A DNA stretch of 64,000 nucleotides, taken from Todiramphus chloris collaris (lineage: Eukaryota > Chordata > Aves > Coraciiformes > Alcedinidae). The DNA is taken from NCBI GenBank assembly GCA_025345505.1, contig JANVCC010000018.1, positions 6,991,741 through 7,055,740 of the forward strand, written 5' to 3'. The position numbers and the translations under genes were made by a program. Position 1 is the stretch's first letter. The number at the start of each line of letters is the position of its first letter. The notes under the pieces were generated by a model. The model was not told the origin of the DNA. It saw nothing but the letters and a program-made list of their open reading frames with translations, and made no database searches. Below, piece after piece: positions 24,208 to 36,875 of this stretch.

Positions 24208-24955
24208 TTAGAGATAATTTTCCCAGGTGAGAGACTATTGACTAACTCATCAACTCTTCATTGGTTTTTAGTCACTATTTTTGTGCTATGGTGGCAAAAT
24301 TTTCTGTTCCTTGGCTAAATGTCTCATTTTTTTTTAGCAAGGATATAAAAAAGAAAAAAGTTTTGAACACCATTCTATGCACTGGCAGGTTTTGTGTTGT
24401 CTCCTGCTTCAGCAGCTAGATCAGTAGAAAAACCTAGCCAAACCTGCTTCTATTCCAGCAAGTGCATGTGTAGCTGTTCTCCTGCTGGATGATCATCTAG
24501 CTTGCATTGACATTGTTTGTGTCATTACATCCTCTTAGCCTTCAAAACAGGGTGGTGACATCCACCTTATCTGTTGGAATTGATTCCCAAACTTAGATAA
24601 CTACCAGACCACATCTGTGAATTATGGTTTGTCTAGTTGGCATAAGCCATAACTGTCCCAGGGACTGTTCTAGCAGTTTAACAGCCTGTATGATTATATT
24701 CCAGGAATGTTCCATGCCACTGACCAATTTAGTAGTGTAGATTTATTTTAATATTATTTTTCCTCTAGATGAAACAAAGAGTTCTTTGCTATTAAAGGCC
24801 TGGAATTTAAAACTCCACAGATTGTACATCATGCCATAATTCTGTGGTTTTTTGTTTTTTTTTTTATTTTTAAGTGAATACTTTATGACTGTTGAGCTAG
24901 AATTTGGCATTTTCCAATTGTCACAAGTAATGCTGCAACAACCTGGAATACTTAC

Positions 24956-24991
24956 CTGGGCTATTGTTTGTTTCTCAAATGCCAGCATTCT
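24956..24991 (-). other. Weak candidate internal exon (36 nt)
   Basis: On the minus strand, twelve open codons (RMLAFEKQTIAQ) sit between a moderate acceptor (…tctacttttaag) and a perfect consensus donor (CAG|GTAAGTATT). The length is a multiple of three. No matching neighbouring exon was found, and one good donor is expected by chance in a window of this size. Confidence 0.12.
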
Positions 24992-25714
24992 CTTAAAAGT
25001 AGACAATGGAGGAATTGTTTAGCTTTTGCAGGTACAGCATGAGCTACCTATAACTGTATCATTTGCGTTAGTGACTGCATAGAGCTGGAACAATACTTTT
25101 GAGCAGTGAGTTGTTTGGGAAAGGTCTACATGCATGAATGTGGGATGTGGATGTCATAAGGCTGAGTTATCACACTTCCTTGCTGGGTTTTTTTTTTTGT
25201 TTTTGATTAGGTAGAGCTAACATGTACAAACTACTTCCCAAATCTCAACTAAGAGATGAAATCCTACTGCAGGTGTCCCTACAAGTCACTAGCATTCTCT
25301 GTGGAGCAGGTCGCGTCTCGAGGAAAATATTCTTGTCTTTATGATAGTTTGACAGATGTCTCTGTACCCATAATAACAACTACTGGAAAGAAAAGCACTA
25401 GTTTGTAGAACTTATTAGTAACCATGCTTGGAAATACACACCAAAATTTACAACTCTGTCAAGAATGGGACTAATAAGTAGTAGAGAAAGGCAACCACCC
25501 TCTGGGAATGTGGTGGATTCTTCTTCATCATCTTATATTGGATATCTGGGAGTTACCTCTTCTTTACATAAAGCTTATCTGGAGAGAGTAGAGCTCTAAC
25601 TTCTGAATAATAGGCAACTATGGAATTTTGTTTGCAGGATGGATGGGGTTTAAAATATATTTTTCTGTTCCATTTTAGTCAGTCCTACAGTTAATAACAA
25701 TTTTCTTATTTCAG

Positions 25715-25821
25715 GGTGGAGGTTCTCATTTCGTGAGGCACAGGATCCTAAATTGTTTTACCTCAAAGATATAGTTGATAGCTATGACACCTTTCCATAT
25801 ACAGATACAATTTCATTATGA
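25715..25821 (+). other. Weak candidate terminal coding exon
   Basis: An acceptor with a good pyrimidine tract (acaattttcttatttcag) ends at 25,714 and is followed by 34 open codons and TGA at 25,819. The peptide has balanced, protein-like composition (…REAQDPKLFYLKDIVDSY…). I do not recognise the protein, and no poly(A) signal follows closely. A chance open stretch is quite possible. Confidence 0.15.
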
Positions 25822-26859
25822 ATTATCTACCTATGGCTAGGTCAGCATTATAGCAGCCTCGGCTCTCATTAGCATGTGACAGCAGATGTGAGACACTAGC
25901 ACTAGAAAGACAGAGCTACTCTAACCACAAATATTCTGTCTCCCATTGCTGCCTTCCTTGTTCATTGCCAGCTCTATTATTTCTACTCTCTGGTTTTGTG
26001 TGCTTAAATTCCCTTTCTGTGCATTTTTAGTGTTTCCTGTATTACCTTATTGTCCACTTGGCATAAGTATACACTGCTTATTTCTTCCACATTGTTTGTA
26101 TACCTCTGGAGAAACTGCAATTCTGTAATTAATTAAAATAATTGCATTTTAAGTACATGCGAAACAAACCATATGATCTAATTCATTCTTGCCATACATA
26201 TTGGAACAACTTGCAGCTACATGTTAGCAAACAGAATCCTGTAAAAATTTTGAACAAAAATATACATTGTGGCCTTTTAGACATTATTTACTATGTTTCT
26301 GCATGCTTTTGAGCAATTTTATGTAAGCCTAAAGAGATAATTTCATATGCATGGCTTACTTGTTGGCTTGTTTCTTCAACTCCACACACAATGTCCAGCA
26401 TTCTGCACAAAATTATATTTAGACAAGTTTTAGCCTTTTATTGTTAAGGACTTATGCGCAGTCATATGTTAGACTATCAAGACTGCAGCAAGCTGGTGAG
26501 TGAAAATTTATACTCAGATGTTTATGGATGCCAAACTATTTTAAAATAATAACAGAAGCATAAACTGACTTATCTGAAGGCTGTGGAAAAAGAATGAAGG
26601 ATAGAAATTACTTCCTTTTGGGAATCTAGAGGAAACTTGGTACAAACATTTGAAAGCTGGGTGACTGAGGTTTAAGTGCTGGACCCACCACACAAAAAGA
26701 ACAGAAAGTGGAGGGAAGAGCTGCATCCTATGCATCGTTTGTGACTGAATCAAAGATCCTGCATTTGAGCAAATCTATTTCTATGTGAATATTGTTATGA
26801 AAAAAAAATGCTAATTTCCCCTCGTTTTTATCTTTTGATCTCTTGGTTCTTCAACTTTA

Positions 26860-26945
26860 TTTTCTCTCTTTTTTTTTCTTTCTTTTTTGTTTTTTTTTTT
26901 CTTCCTTTTTTTTGGCACTTTTCTGTTTTCTATTTCTTCTTCCTC
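26860..26945. repeat. T-rich pyrimidine tract
   Basis: A long run of T with scattered C and G (ttttttttcttt…), low complexity, and the source of Phe-rich or Lys/Glu-rich artefactual frames on the two strands. Confidence 0.8.
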
Positions 26946-27359
26946 TACCTCTGTTTCAGTTCTTTTATACTTTTCACTCCTTTGCACTCTCTTCATCCTG
27001 AAGCACCCCAGTAAGCATCTGGCTGAGTTACTTCCAATGAAAATGTCAGCGCACCATACTCTGTTCCCTGTTATGCTTTTACCTTCAACAAGGGAGCTCA
27101 TACAAATGAAGGAGAATGTCTGATGCCTCAAAGTCTTGGAAGTTCACCTTTTCCTAGAGAAAACAAAGAGGAGAGTACTTAGTGACTCTCTTTTGGGATG
27201 GCTAGCAGTATCCAGCTGCCACTGAGCTCTGATGTTTCTGGAAGCAAGCTGTGTGCCAGAACAAAACCCCAAGACTTGAGCTTTTAACTCATAGACTTGT
27301 CCTATGCACAGTAATTAGTATTGATGGGGTACTTAAACTGCCCATGCATCAGTCAATAT

Positions 27360-28400
27360 AGGGACGTCAAAGGAGAAAGTCTTACTCAAATTTACTGGTG
27401 ACAATAATTGATACTAATAGCAGAGAACACAGAATGAGGAAGACTCTTGTAGATTGGATGCTGATAAATGGAAAAGAACTGGTTGGGAAAGTGGAATGTA
27501 ATCTGGGTGACCAAAATCATTAAATACTAAATTCTTGATTTACAGGAGTGCAAGGAGGGAGAGTGATAAAATAAGGTTTTCAGGAACAGAGTCTTCAATT
27601 AACTGTTCAAAACAGCCTGCTGGAAAGCAAGCATAATAAAAAAGTGGTCTGGAAGTATTTTAATGAAATAATTATCCCCTCATGAACAGCATCACTGAAG
27701 AGTAGGAATAGTGACATAGAAAAATTATTATGTCTTTCGAAACATGAACATTTAGCAGACATCATACAGAAGAAAAAATACTCTTAGCTATTTAAGAACA
27801 AATACAAAAACACAATGCGGGTAGGAACAAAATCAGAAAGCTTAGGACACAGGCAGGGGAAAATAACCAAGCACGTTCATAAAGTACATTGATAATAAAA
27901 TGGTCATGTAAAATAATGCAGTGGGGAAAGTTTAACTTGCTACAGTAAAGCAACTATTACTCTGAGCTCTGTAAATGGGAATGTTGTGTCCAAGCTGTAA
28001 TCTTCTCCTCAGGACTGATAAGCTTTCAACAGGACACCACTCTTCAGGCAAGATGTGAATCTATTAAAGAATATCCAGAAGAAAGAAATGAAAATTTTAA
28101 AATAAGCCTGCAAGCTTGGAAAAATGGGTTTGCCTTATCTTGAAAAGACTTATAGGGGCTAAAGAGATGGTCTGAAAACCACCTTCCAATGCATAAAAGG
28201 TAGCTGCAAAGATGAAATGAACAGTTCTGTGTGTCCATAGTAGGTAGAATAAGAAATAGTGAATGTGAATTGCAGCAACAGTCCTTAGGAGGACATGTCC
28301 TATATTCAAAGATATGCTGAATGTTGGAGGACATGATCCATGAAGGTGGTAGACTCTCCACACCACTGGAGGAATTAGGGTTCTATATTCCTGTTTTCAG
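27360..28400 (+). mobile_element. Ancient CR1-type LINE, internally deleted
   Basis: Two blocks of an old amniote CR1 stand in order. The first (27,360-27,930) matches the ORF2 region between endonuclease and reverse transcriptase, including 'aaaatcagaaagcttaggac' and a following 'ttcataaagtacattgataa'-type block. The second (27,960-28,400) matches the post-RT and 3' region ('gggaatgttgtgtccaagc', 'ggtggtagactctcca'). The core RT sequence between them is missing, so this is an internally deleted copy. No functional frame remains. The minus-strand 105- and 89-codon frames at 28,044-28,366 are antisense artefacts. Confidence 0.7.
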
Positions 28401-28850
28401 ACTCATGGTTACAAATTTTTCTTGACAGCTAAAGAACCGAGGAGTTAAAAAAGAAGATAATTGTGGATGTTCAGGCAGAGCTCCTCTCTAGTGAGACTTT
28501 CATAGTCATGCAAATTCAGTCATGGAAATGTTGGAATAAATTGGAAGCAGATTAATTTTATACTAACAGCTGTAAAGATGCCAAAATAAGAATCTTTACT
28601 GATATTTAAAGGTAATGTTTTGTGCTTCAGAATTCAGGTGCATAGTAATGTCTGTGTTTTTTCCTTTAGAATTAGGCTGTTCCACTTGATAGTTCATTTG
28701 TCTTAATGACTACAACCACACTGCTAAAGAAAACATATGGGAAATTATGACTCTCAGGCCTACTGTCTTGATCTGGCTTGTGTTCACACTGAGAAAAATC
28801 TCTTCACATTATAAAAAAATAATTTGGCTATGTCCAAAGTATCCCAAGTT
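28401..28850. other. Short non-genic spacer between two CR1 copies
   Basis: AT-rich, with nothing recognisable. The left end of the 75-codon frame beginning at 28,747 lies here, but that frame runs into CR1 and is spurious. Confidence 0.55.
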
Positions 28851-29127
28851 AGCAAGTGATAGGACAAACAGAAATGGCCTCAAATTGTGCCAGGGGAGGT
28901 TTAGATTGAAAAATTTCTTCCCTGAAAGATTTGTAAAACACTGGAAGAGGCTGCCTAGGGAAGAGATTGAGTGACCATGCCTGCAGGTATTTAGAAGCAC
29001 TGTAGATGTGTGGCTGAGGGATATGGTTTAGTGGTGACCTGTCAGTGCTGGGTTAATGGTTGAACTTGATGATCTCCAAGTCTCTTCCAACCAAAATATT
29101 TCTAATTCTAATTCCAATTCCAATTAA
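28851..29127 (+). mobile_element. CR1 LINE, 5'-truncated 3' end
   Basis: Starts in the post-RT coding tail ('gataggacaaacagaaatgg', 'aaatttcttccctgaaagat', 'ggaagaggctgcctagggaa') and continues through the 3' UTR to 'ttgaacttgatgatctccaa' and 'tctcttccaacc'. The usual ATTCTATG octamers are replaced by an ATTCTA/ATTCCA-type repeat at 29,100-29,126. 5' truncation is typical of CR1. Confidence 0.93.
29100..29126 (+). repeat. (ATTCYA)n tail repeat at CR1 3' end
   Basis: About four units of an ATTCTA/ATTCCA hexamer sit directly at the CR1 3' end, where the octamer tail is expected. It is probably a slippage derivative of the original tail. Confidence 0.8.
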
Positions 29128-32099
29128 TGATAATTATAATATGTGTGTAAGGAATCATTCCTGGTCTGTGATATTCCCCAGCCTATATCCAGAAATTGTC
29201 TTTTAGAATATTAGTTAGCATGGGCCAAAACCATGGCAAGGTATGAGGTCCCTGTCAAGCATCGTGGGAGGACAGGTATAGGACAGTGCTTGAACTCAAA
29301 ATCTGGATGTGTCTTGTTTACTTGTATAGGAGTAGCCAAAAGAACTACTTGTGATAATAATATAAAGTAGTATATTCATTGTGAGTTAGGGCTTATCTGA
29401 ATTCTGAATCACTGAATCAGTTTCATACGTACTCTCCCCAAAAATGTCTGCAAAAAATTTGGCACATAACACAGAGTAGGGCTAATCCTGACAGGCAATT
29501 GAACATAATGACTCTGCATTCTGGGGGTAAAGGGAGACTTTACTGTTTGTTATAATGATTTTTTCTTGTACACAGAGGAATCAGGAGGTTGTTTGGGAGA
29601 CTCAGATTTAATTTTAAAATATAGTATGTTTATAACCCTGCTTCTTGTAAAGGAACTTGTGAAGGAGGGAAGAGAACTATATTTACTAAGTTGCCAGAAA
29701 ACAGATAACATAATCTTAAAGTCTATGTCATGGTTTTCATGGCTTGACTCATGATTTTAGAGAGCTTATGATTGGAAACATTTCAAGATTTGTGAAACCT
29801 TTTCAGCTAAATATTATTATATCGTTAATATAGAAAGCCAAATCCTTACCCAGCAAACAAATACACTTCCTGCTGAATCTAACAGAAGCTTCTGGCTGCA
29901 ATCTCCTTGAGAATTTGGCTCTAGCTTCTGGTAGAAAATATGGACCTAGTCATGATTCAGGAATATTAAAAAGCCAATACTTAGTAGAATGCCTGACAGA
30001 AATTGACCCACCTTACTTTTCTGTGATGATACTCATCTCATGTAACGTTCCCCACATGCATATTTTTCCTCTTACTGCTCCATATAGGGAAGTTATACAG
30101 AAATCTCTTTGCACAATTTCCAAGGGCTATATGAAGTGCACAGACTGACTAAAGCCTGGAGGAGTTCATATTGTAGAACTGAGGCAATATATTAAGTCTT
30201 TGAAGGAAAAGGGCTCTGTTGCAGTGGCTGAAATATACATATAAAAAAAATGTCGATATTATAAATACATATATATATATATATAAAAAAGCTATTTTAA
30301 CATTCACCTGAAGAGGTCTTCAGGCTAAACAATGAAATTAACCTACCTTTTTTGTTACCTGTTGTATTAGAGAGTTAACAGCTAAGGACAGGAATGTTAA
30401 CAACTTGTTAAACCATACACAGCAGTCTGCAGCCCAATTGACACTGGCATTTGCACACTACCGTGATGGTGATGATGCTGATTTTCGTGGTTATTAATGT
30501 TACTAGGGTTACCAATGGTTATATGAATTTACAGTTTCAGTAATCACAAGATTCTAACTTGATCTGTGACAATGAATAAATCAGTCTGTTCAAGAAATGA
30601 AATGCTAAATAAATATAACTTTTGGGAAAATTAAGGCCAAGCAGAAAACCCAACTGTTGTTGGATAGGTGTTGCAAAGCCACATTCTGAATTGAAAATCA
30701 CATTTTTATTGACATAATATATTGCTCTAGAGTTATGAGTCATCTGGTGCCTCATAAGTTTAATACAGTGTCATTTTTGTAACTAAAACCACAGTTCAAG
30801 TTTGAAAAGCAGTCAGAGTTGGCACTTCTACCACATACCTGCAAACAGTGCTGAAGATAATACAACCTCCACTGGTTATTTTTCCCCTAGTAGACTGTCT
30901 CCTTATCTTCTTCTTTTTAAAGGTACAGTATATAATCAGCTAGCTTGTTAAGGGGTTTAACAAGGTGAAAAATATTCAATCACTCCCCTTGTTTACAATG
31001 CCTTCAGCATTCTGCAAAATAACAACATGGTGCCTGTCCTCATGTCCTGCACTGATTAGATCTATTAGAGTTTAGATTCTGCTAATAAAATGCTGTTCTG
31101 AATTAATTTTTCTGCCCGCAATTTTCTTTTTAAGTAGAGGAGTTTGTGTTTCCACAATGGGTCCTTCCTGCCTGTGTTTTCTCTTTAGCTGAGTATGATA
31201 TGTAATTACCTTCTCCAATTGGATTATGAGCTGCTTTGTTCATGCTGATTTACTTAATTTATTCATCCTCCTTTCTCATTCTAATGATTTTTTGCATGCT
31301 TCCTCTTCCTCACTGACAAATGATAAAACAGACTGGTGAGCCCCATTTAAACACATCAGCAGAACTCCATGTCCCTTTTGTCTTCTGATGCCTGATACAA
31401 TTTTTGTTGTTGTGCAGCCCTGACACTAAGTAATGTTTTAAAGGAAATTCAGGCAAGTCTGACAACCACCATCTTATCTGACAAGAGTGGAGCCAGAGAC
31501 TACCAGGCATTGTTTATACTAATAAATTAAACATGCCTGGGACTATTCTTGAGTGCAGAGGCCAAATGGGTGGAAGTGCTGTTAAACTCACTCTCCCTCT
31601 GAGTCAGGAAGGTTTGTGTCTAGATTGCACATCAGAAATGATTCTTCCTGTTTTTACTAGGCTCTGTCTGGGGGGCTGTTTACTGCCAGAGACAAAACCA
31701 CCACCAGGGACCAACCTGGCAATTTCCCCACCTAGTCAGTTGAGTTTTGGTGTCCTGGGAGACTCCCTGGCACATTCAGAATACCAGGCCATATAGAGCC
31801 TGAGATTACTGCTCTCAGGAAGCTACTCTGTACATAAGCCACTTTCTTGTGATTCAAAACAATTTTTCACATGATTCAGTAGAGTAGTTCTTGCTAAAAA
31901 TCCATAAATATTCACAAGTATTTGCAACCAGGCCTCTGTAACCACGAGTTTTAATTAGCTTGCATCTCCCTTGCTTGGGCATCATTGAATGATTCTGTCA
32001 ACAGTGCTGAACTATTAAGTTGACTTGAAAAAAGGAAGGTTTTTGTTCATGTTGAAACACAAACATTGTTTTCCTAAGTATATTGTGCCTGAACATTTC

Positions 32100-32120
32100 T
32101 TTTTTTTTTTTTTTTTTTTT
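32100..32120. repeat. Poly(T) run, 21 bases
   Basis: Uninterrupted T21 with no retroposed gene sequence recognisable on the minus strand beside it, so I do not call it a processed pseudogene tail. Confidence 0.95.
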
Positions 32121-34053
32121 GTGTAAAAAAATCACCAAAATGTTGAGGTAATATATTATTAGATCAGTAGATTTGGGAAGAGACTTGTTAAGAACACGAT
32201 ATTGTGGTGTGTATTAGAGAACAGTAATAGTGACATAGATTTAATGACAGTGTGATAAATAAGAAAGAGAGGTGAGTACATACATGTTCATCCATAATAG
32301 AGTAGGAATGCATTGTCTGCTGTGCTTTTTCTATACCAGTGAATTGCCTTTGGATAAAAATGCCATGCTTAGCTACTCTAGAGAAATACTGATGGAAAAC
32401 TCATGCTAGTGGAAGGATACTTGCATGCAAACACCGTCAGCTAGGATTTTCTAAGTCTTTTCCTATCTTTTTGCTCATTATTATCAAAAGTAGATGAAGA
32501 GCAAATGGTTGGAAAATGGAGGAGAAAAGGAAACCAGTTTCCTTCTTCACAATGCCCATAGGCCTCTGAGTAAGGCTACAGCATTTGCAGGCTGGAACAA
32601 GCTGAGAAACATACTGATCCCTCCACCATGATTTAAAACTACTCACTAATTATGGAAAACTGAGTGAGAGATGTGGTATTTCTGTTTGCTGGGATGCATC
32701 CATTTCTCTAGCACAAAGATGCAGGCTGGAACGGTGGATCTTGTTCCATGTTTGACACAAAATGTTGGTAGATGTTGACACAACAGACAGATAACAGGAG
32801 ATTAGGATTTGTCGGCAGTATGCTTAATATCCACTGAGATGGGCAACATAGCTGTTGCTGGCCAGGGTTGCTGTGGAGTAACTTGCTTTGCGACCAGCTT
32901 CTGTTTAAAAGATCAAGAAAGTTTCATTTGGATGTGCACCTTGTTGTCTTCTCTTTGCCTCAAAACTGGACTGTGGGAAGGAGCGCCCTTGGTATAGGGG
33001 CAGATATACAGAAGAACCTGAATACAGAAGAATGTAAAAGTTGCAATGGACAATATAAATCCAGATTTCTTACATTACATGGCACCTCATTTGCTCATAC
33101 ACTATGGCTGTCTGTAGAGTGGAATGTAAACTCTACAAATTGGTCCATGAATAAATCTAAAAAAACAACATAGGGTTTGTAACCATGAAGTGGGTAACAG
33201 TTCAGATGTGTCCCAGTAGGACTGGGATACATGAACTGTCAGATAAACCTTTCCAAAAGGGGTACATCAGTACAGTTACTTCAAACATCAAGGGACAAGA
33301 CTTACTGAAGCTTGGAGGACCTTCCTGGCCCATGTTCCTGAGCTTTGATTTTGATGTATACATAATTTCACAGGACTGTCATGGATGGTTTTGCTTCTCT
33401 TTCATGGCCTTACCACCACAACTTTAATTTGTGCAGCTTCTCTAGCACCTTTCTTTTCTTTCAAAAACAAAACATGTGTGGGAGAAAGTAAGTTTTTATA
33501 GGATGCAGCATACACTGTTCCTGATGGAGCTATGAAGAAGAGAAAGATGGTTCCTCTGCTTGAGATGCTGGAGAGCTAGGAGAAAAGACATCCTGCCTGA
33601 CCATGATTTACTTGTAAAACCATAAGTATCCCCATAGAAAACAGCACTGTTTTACCCCCATGGGCCACTATGAGAAATGAGTACACTGAAGTCTTTAAAT
33701 CAGTCAGATAATGCATAAGGTTACACAAGTCTTTGATTTCTGAATATTTATCTATGTGAAGGAGAACACCAGAGAGGAAAAAGAGATGGTCTCAGTGTAT
33801 GGTGGAGGGTCAACAGCTGATTAATTTTTTTTTGTTGTTGCTGTTGAAATTAGTCTGTGGGATAATGTTTCAGTAAGTTGCTCCATTTTATTTCTGGTTT
33901 CCCCCAAAGACTTTCTTGTACAAGGTGGCTTACCATCCCCTCCCTCTCTGGCTACCTCTGGTATTTCCTCCATAGCATCTGAACATCATCTGTATGCACT
34001 TAATGACCAGATGTTCTCTGTCGCGCCGTTCCTTCACAACTAGGCTGGAGTGG

Positions 34054-34080
34054 AAAAAAAAAAAAAAAAAAAGAAAAAAG
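34054..34080. repeat. Poly(A)-rich run
   Basis: A19, then GAAAAAAG. No recognisable processed transcript stands upstream, and target duplications were not obvious. Confidence 0.9.
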
Positions 34081-35835
34081 GGACTGAAACTAAATCATCC
34101 AGGGATTACACTAACAGAAAATGATGCTCTTGGTATGGAAACTATTAAAGAAAACCTGATTTTGTCTTTATATACTAGGGTTCATTAACTTTCTCTCTGG
34201 TACAGCTAATGACCTGAACAGAAGCTGTGGTTCATTAGTGATCTTTCTCTCTCTGCCTGGCAGTTGAACAGAAAAAGGAAAGAGCTGGAAGGAGATGTAG
34301 AAACTCTTAAGTGAGACAGAATAGCATTACATGTTTCCAGGCTAGTGGAAGCAAATTTTCTTCTGTTGCCATCCTTGTAAGAGGAATGATATGGTAGTTA
34401 CAGCTAACCACATCCTTTATGCCAGAGTGGCTTTAGTCACCATAAAAGGAAAAAAAGCAGTTTCTTTACTGTCTCTTTACCAATTTCTTATTCCAGTGGT
34501 GCCAGGATCTGCTTGGATCACTGGAGCTTGTAGCATCTTAAGGTCTGTCCTGCCTTATGCATGACAGCTCCATGGGGTCATTTTGGCAGCAGGGAGTAGC
34601 TGCAGGGATGTTCAGGAATGCCCTGACCTGATCTGCTTTGCAGGAATCCAGCTCCTGCAGGAAATGCTTCAGTAGTTTGCATTGGTGCAGCTGTCTTCAA
34701 GCTGCCTTTGGCAATAAGGTTTCTTCAGCAGGATAAGGAAAGGGTGAACAGTGCTGTTGCCTGTGTATCTGGCTCAGGGGTAGTGCTGATGCAAGCCAAA
34801 GCAAGCTCAGGAGCCATGAAAAGGTGTTTCTGTTTCCCTTTATGGAAAAAATTCTACTTTTTCTGTTACTTGTGAAAGCCTCCTTTGTAGAGCTGTGATT
34901 GTCAAGGAAATCTGTTCCTCTTCAGCATGCCATTCTTACAGCACAAGAAAAGGTCTTTAAATTCTATTGAATTGTCATTGTATTTGGAGGGGGGAGAGGA
35001 GCAGGATGAAGGAAGTAACACTGCACCAACATTAAAATGTTACATAACTTACAAAATAATACAATAAAATATTCAGCCACTCAAATTTTCAAGGCTGTTT
35101 ATTTTTTTCCTAAACATTGTTGTACTTCATTTTTAATGTCATAATAAAATTGAATACCTCTCATTGTGTCTCCTATTTAAACTCAACTTTCCCAGGAATA
35201 GATGTGCAGTTTACTGTGACTTTAAGATGAACATTATCAAATGTAGCATGTGAATTCCAGGCAGGTAGCCAGAGAATTACCTGTCACTGAAAAGAATTTT
35301 CCCTCTCTTCCTGCTTTATTTGACACATAATACAACACTAAAATATATATCTTAAATGTTTTTAAAGGAATTATTCTTACTTATAATCAAATGTAAAATA
35401 ACTAATATTTGCAGATGATTATTGAAATGCCAGAACTGTACATGTAAACTGGATGTTTCAGCTTGGTTAGTGCTTTCAGAAAGCTTCAGATGAACAAAAG
35501 AATGAACGAATGAATAAATGAATGAGTGGACAGAAAGCCATTGATGGACATTTTGTATCTTGAAAAGGGATCCTGAGTCATACATAATGCTATCCTATAT
35601 TCATCAAATTAGACATGGAAAAGACACGTAGACAAAGCAGTCCATTCCTTTTTTACTGCAGGACTCTTCTCTTAATCATATTATTTTGCCCAATCTAGTT
35701 TTAAGTTCATCCCCATGGAAGGCTGTGTCACACTCTAGTAATTCTCACTATTGACTTTTCCATGACATTCAGCTTAATTTTCCCTTTGTTTAATTTCTTG
35801 CTGTTGCTCCTACACATAGCTATATGCTCAAACCT

Positions 35836-35858
35836 CTATTTATTTATTTATTTATTTT
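35836..35858. repeat. (TTTA)n microsatellite
   Basis: About five TTTA units (tatttatttatttattt). Confidence 0.9.
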
Positions 35859-36607
35859 CCCAGAATGTGGAAAAATAACAGCTTTGATATTATTTGTCTC
35901 AGAAGGCTTTTGGGGATCAGAATGTCTGTGAGGTTGCCTGCAAAGCAAGCATAGTAGTGCCTAAGGATGAGGTTAAAGACTTAATCTGCTTGGATGAGTT
36001 AGGTCCCTGGCACCCATTTGCACCTAAAGTAGAGATGAGTCTTTATAGGGCCATGCCAAAGCATACAGGGAATGAGTTATGCCTTGTAGCTTACCAAATA
36101 CAGAAACTAACCTGTAGGAGATGTCTGAGCTTATCCACCCTCTGTCTCAACCTTGTTTAAAACATAGGTGACAAAGCTGAAATCTGACACTTGTAATTTT
36201 GAGGTTAAGCAGTCCATACAGAAAATATGATTAAGAATGGTGCACAAGGCCTTGATGCAGTTCAAATTATTTGTCTGTTTCAGATGATATTTTCCATCTA
36301 GGGCATCATGCCCTGTTGTGGGTTGATGGGTCACAGATTGCAGGAATGGCTCGGACACCTGTAAAAAGTTGACGTTCAAAGGCAAACGAGCCCCCCTCTC
36401 TCCCCCTCCCCCAACTTTGTAAAGGCAATGCTGTTAGCCTGGATGGCTGAACTGAGACCTCACTGGAAATCAAGGCATGAGGCACTTTCTGTGGCTGTAC
36501 AGTTGCACCTGACCTTTCTGTAAGGGGCTCACAGCGGTGGTTCAGACAGATGCAGGAAAATGTTTCCATGATAAACTTTTACAACTGGTCTTTAAGATTG
36601 TAATGTG

Positions 36608-36875
36608 ATTTAGGTTGGAAGGGACTACTGTAAATCCGGTGATCTCACCTACGTGCTCAAAGCAGGGCCAGCTTAGATCAGGTTGCTCAGGGCTGTGTCC
36701 AGCTGAGTTTTGACTGTCTGCAAAGCTGAGGGTTTTGCAGCCTCTCTGGGAGACCTGTTCTGGTGTTTGACTCTATCATGGTGAAAATATTAATGTATAA
36801 CCAGAATTTCCTTTGCTGCAAGTTGTGCCTTTGCATATCTTTGTTGTGTTTCTAAGCCTGTTTGTCTAGGACTCC
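36608..36875 (-). mobile_element. CR1 LINE, 5'-truncated, minus strand
   Basis: The plus strand reads as the reverse complement of CR1: 'ttaggttggaagggactact', 'ctcaaagcagggccagctta', 'tcaggttgctcagggctgtg', then the 'gcctctctgggagacctgtt' block and 'gtgaaaatattaatgt'. The element's 3' end therefore lies at about 36,608, with the octamer tail lost. The truncated 5' end lies near 36,875. Moderately diverged. Confidence 0.88.

Larger units (their letters stand above)
24208..27359. other. Non-genic DNA with two weak exon-like segments
   Basis: AT-rich sequence. It includes a minus-strand 36-nt segment ending at a perfect CAG|GTAAGTATT donor (24,956-24,991), a plus-strand acceptor followed by 34 open codons (25,715-25,821), and a T-rich pyrimidine tract at about 26,860-26,945. 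The 68-106-codon frames around 26,800-27,130 are translations of that tract. Confidence 0.5.
29128..36607. other. Non-genic DNA with simple repeats and an unassigned GC-rich island
   Basis: No confident gene. It contains short simple repeats (TA-rich at 30,266-30,285, T21 at 32,100-32,120, A19 at 34,054-34,072, TTTA at 35,836-35,858, GAAT-type at 35,498-35,525). Frames of 101 and 80 codons at 32,868-33,427 (plus) show no recognisable domain. A C-rich stretch near 36,385-36,415 sits in a GC-richer island (36,310-36,570) that might be an LTR remnant but could not be matched. Confidence 0.55.

Noticed and set aside
26808..27131. Phe-rich and Lys/Glu-rich frames on the two strands
   Set aside because: They are translations of a T-rich low-complexity tract.
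34054..34080. Poly(A) run as the tail of a processed pseudogene
   Set aside because: No recognisable gene sequence stands upstream and no target duplication was seen.
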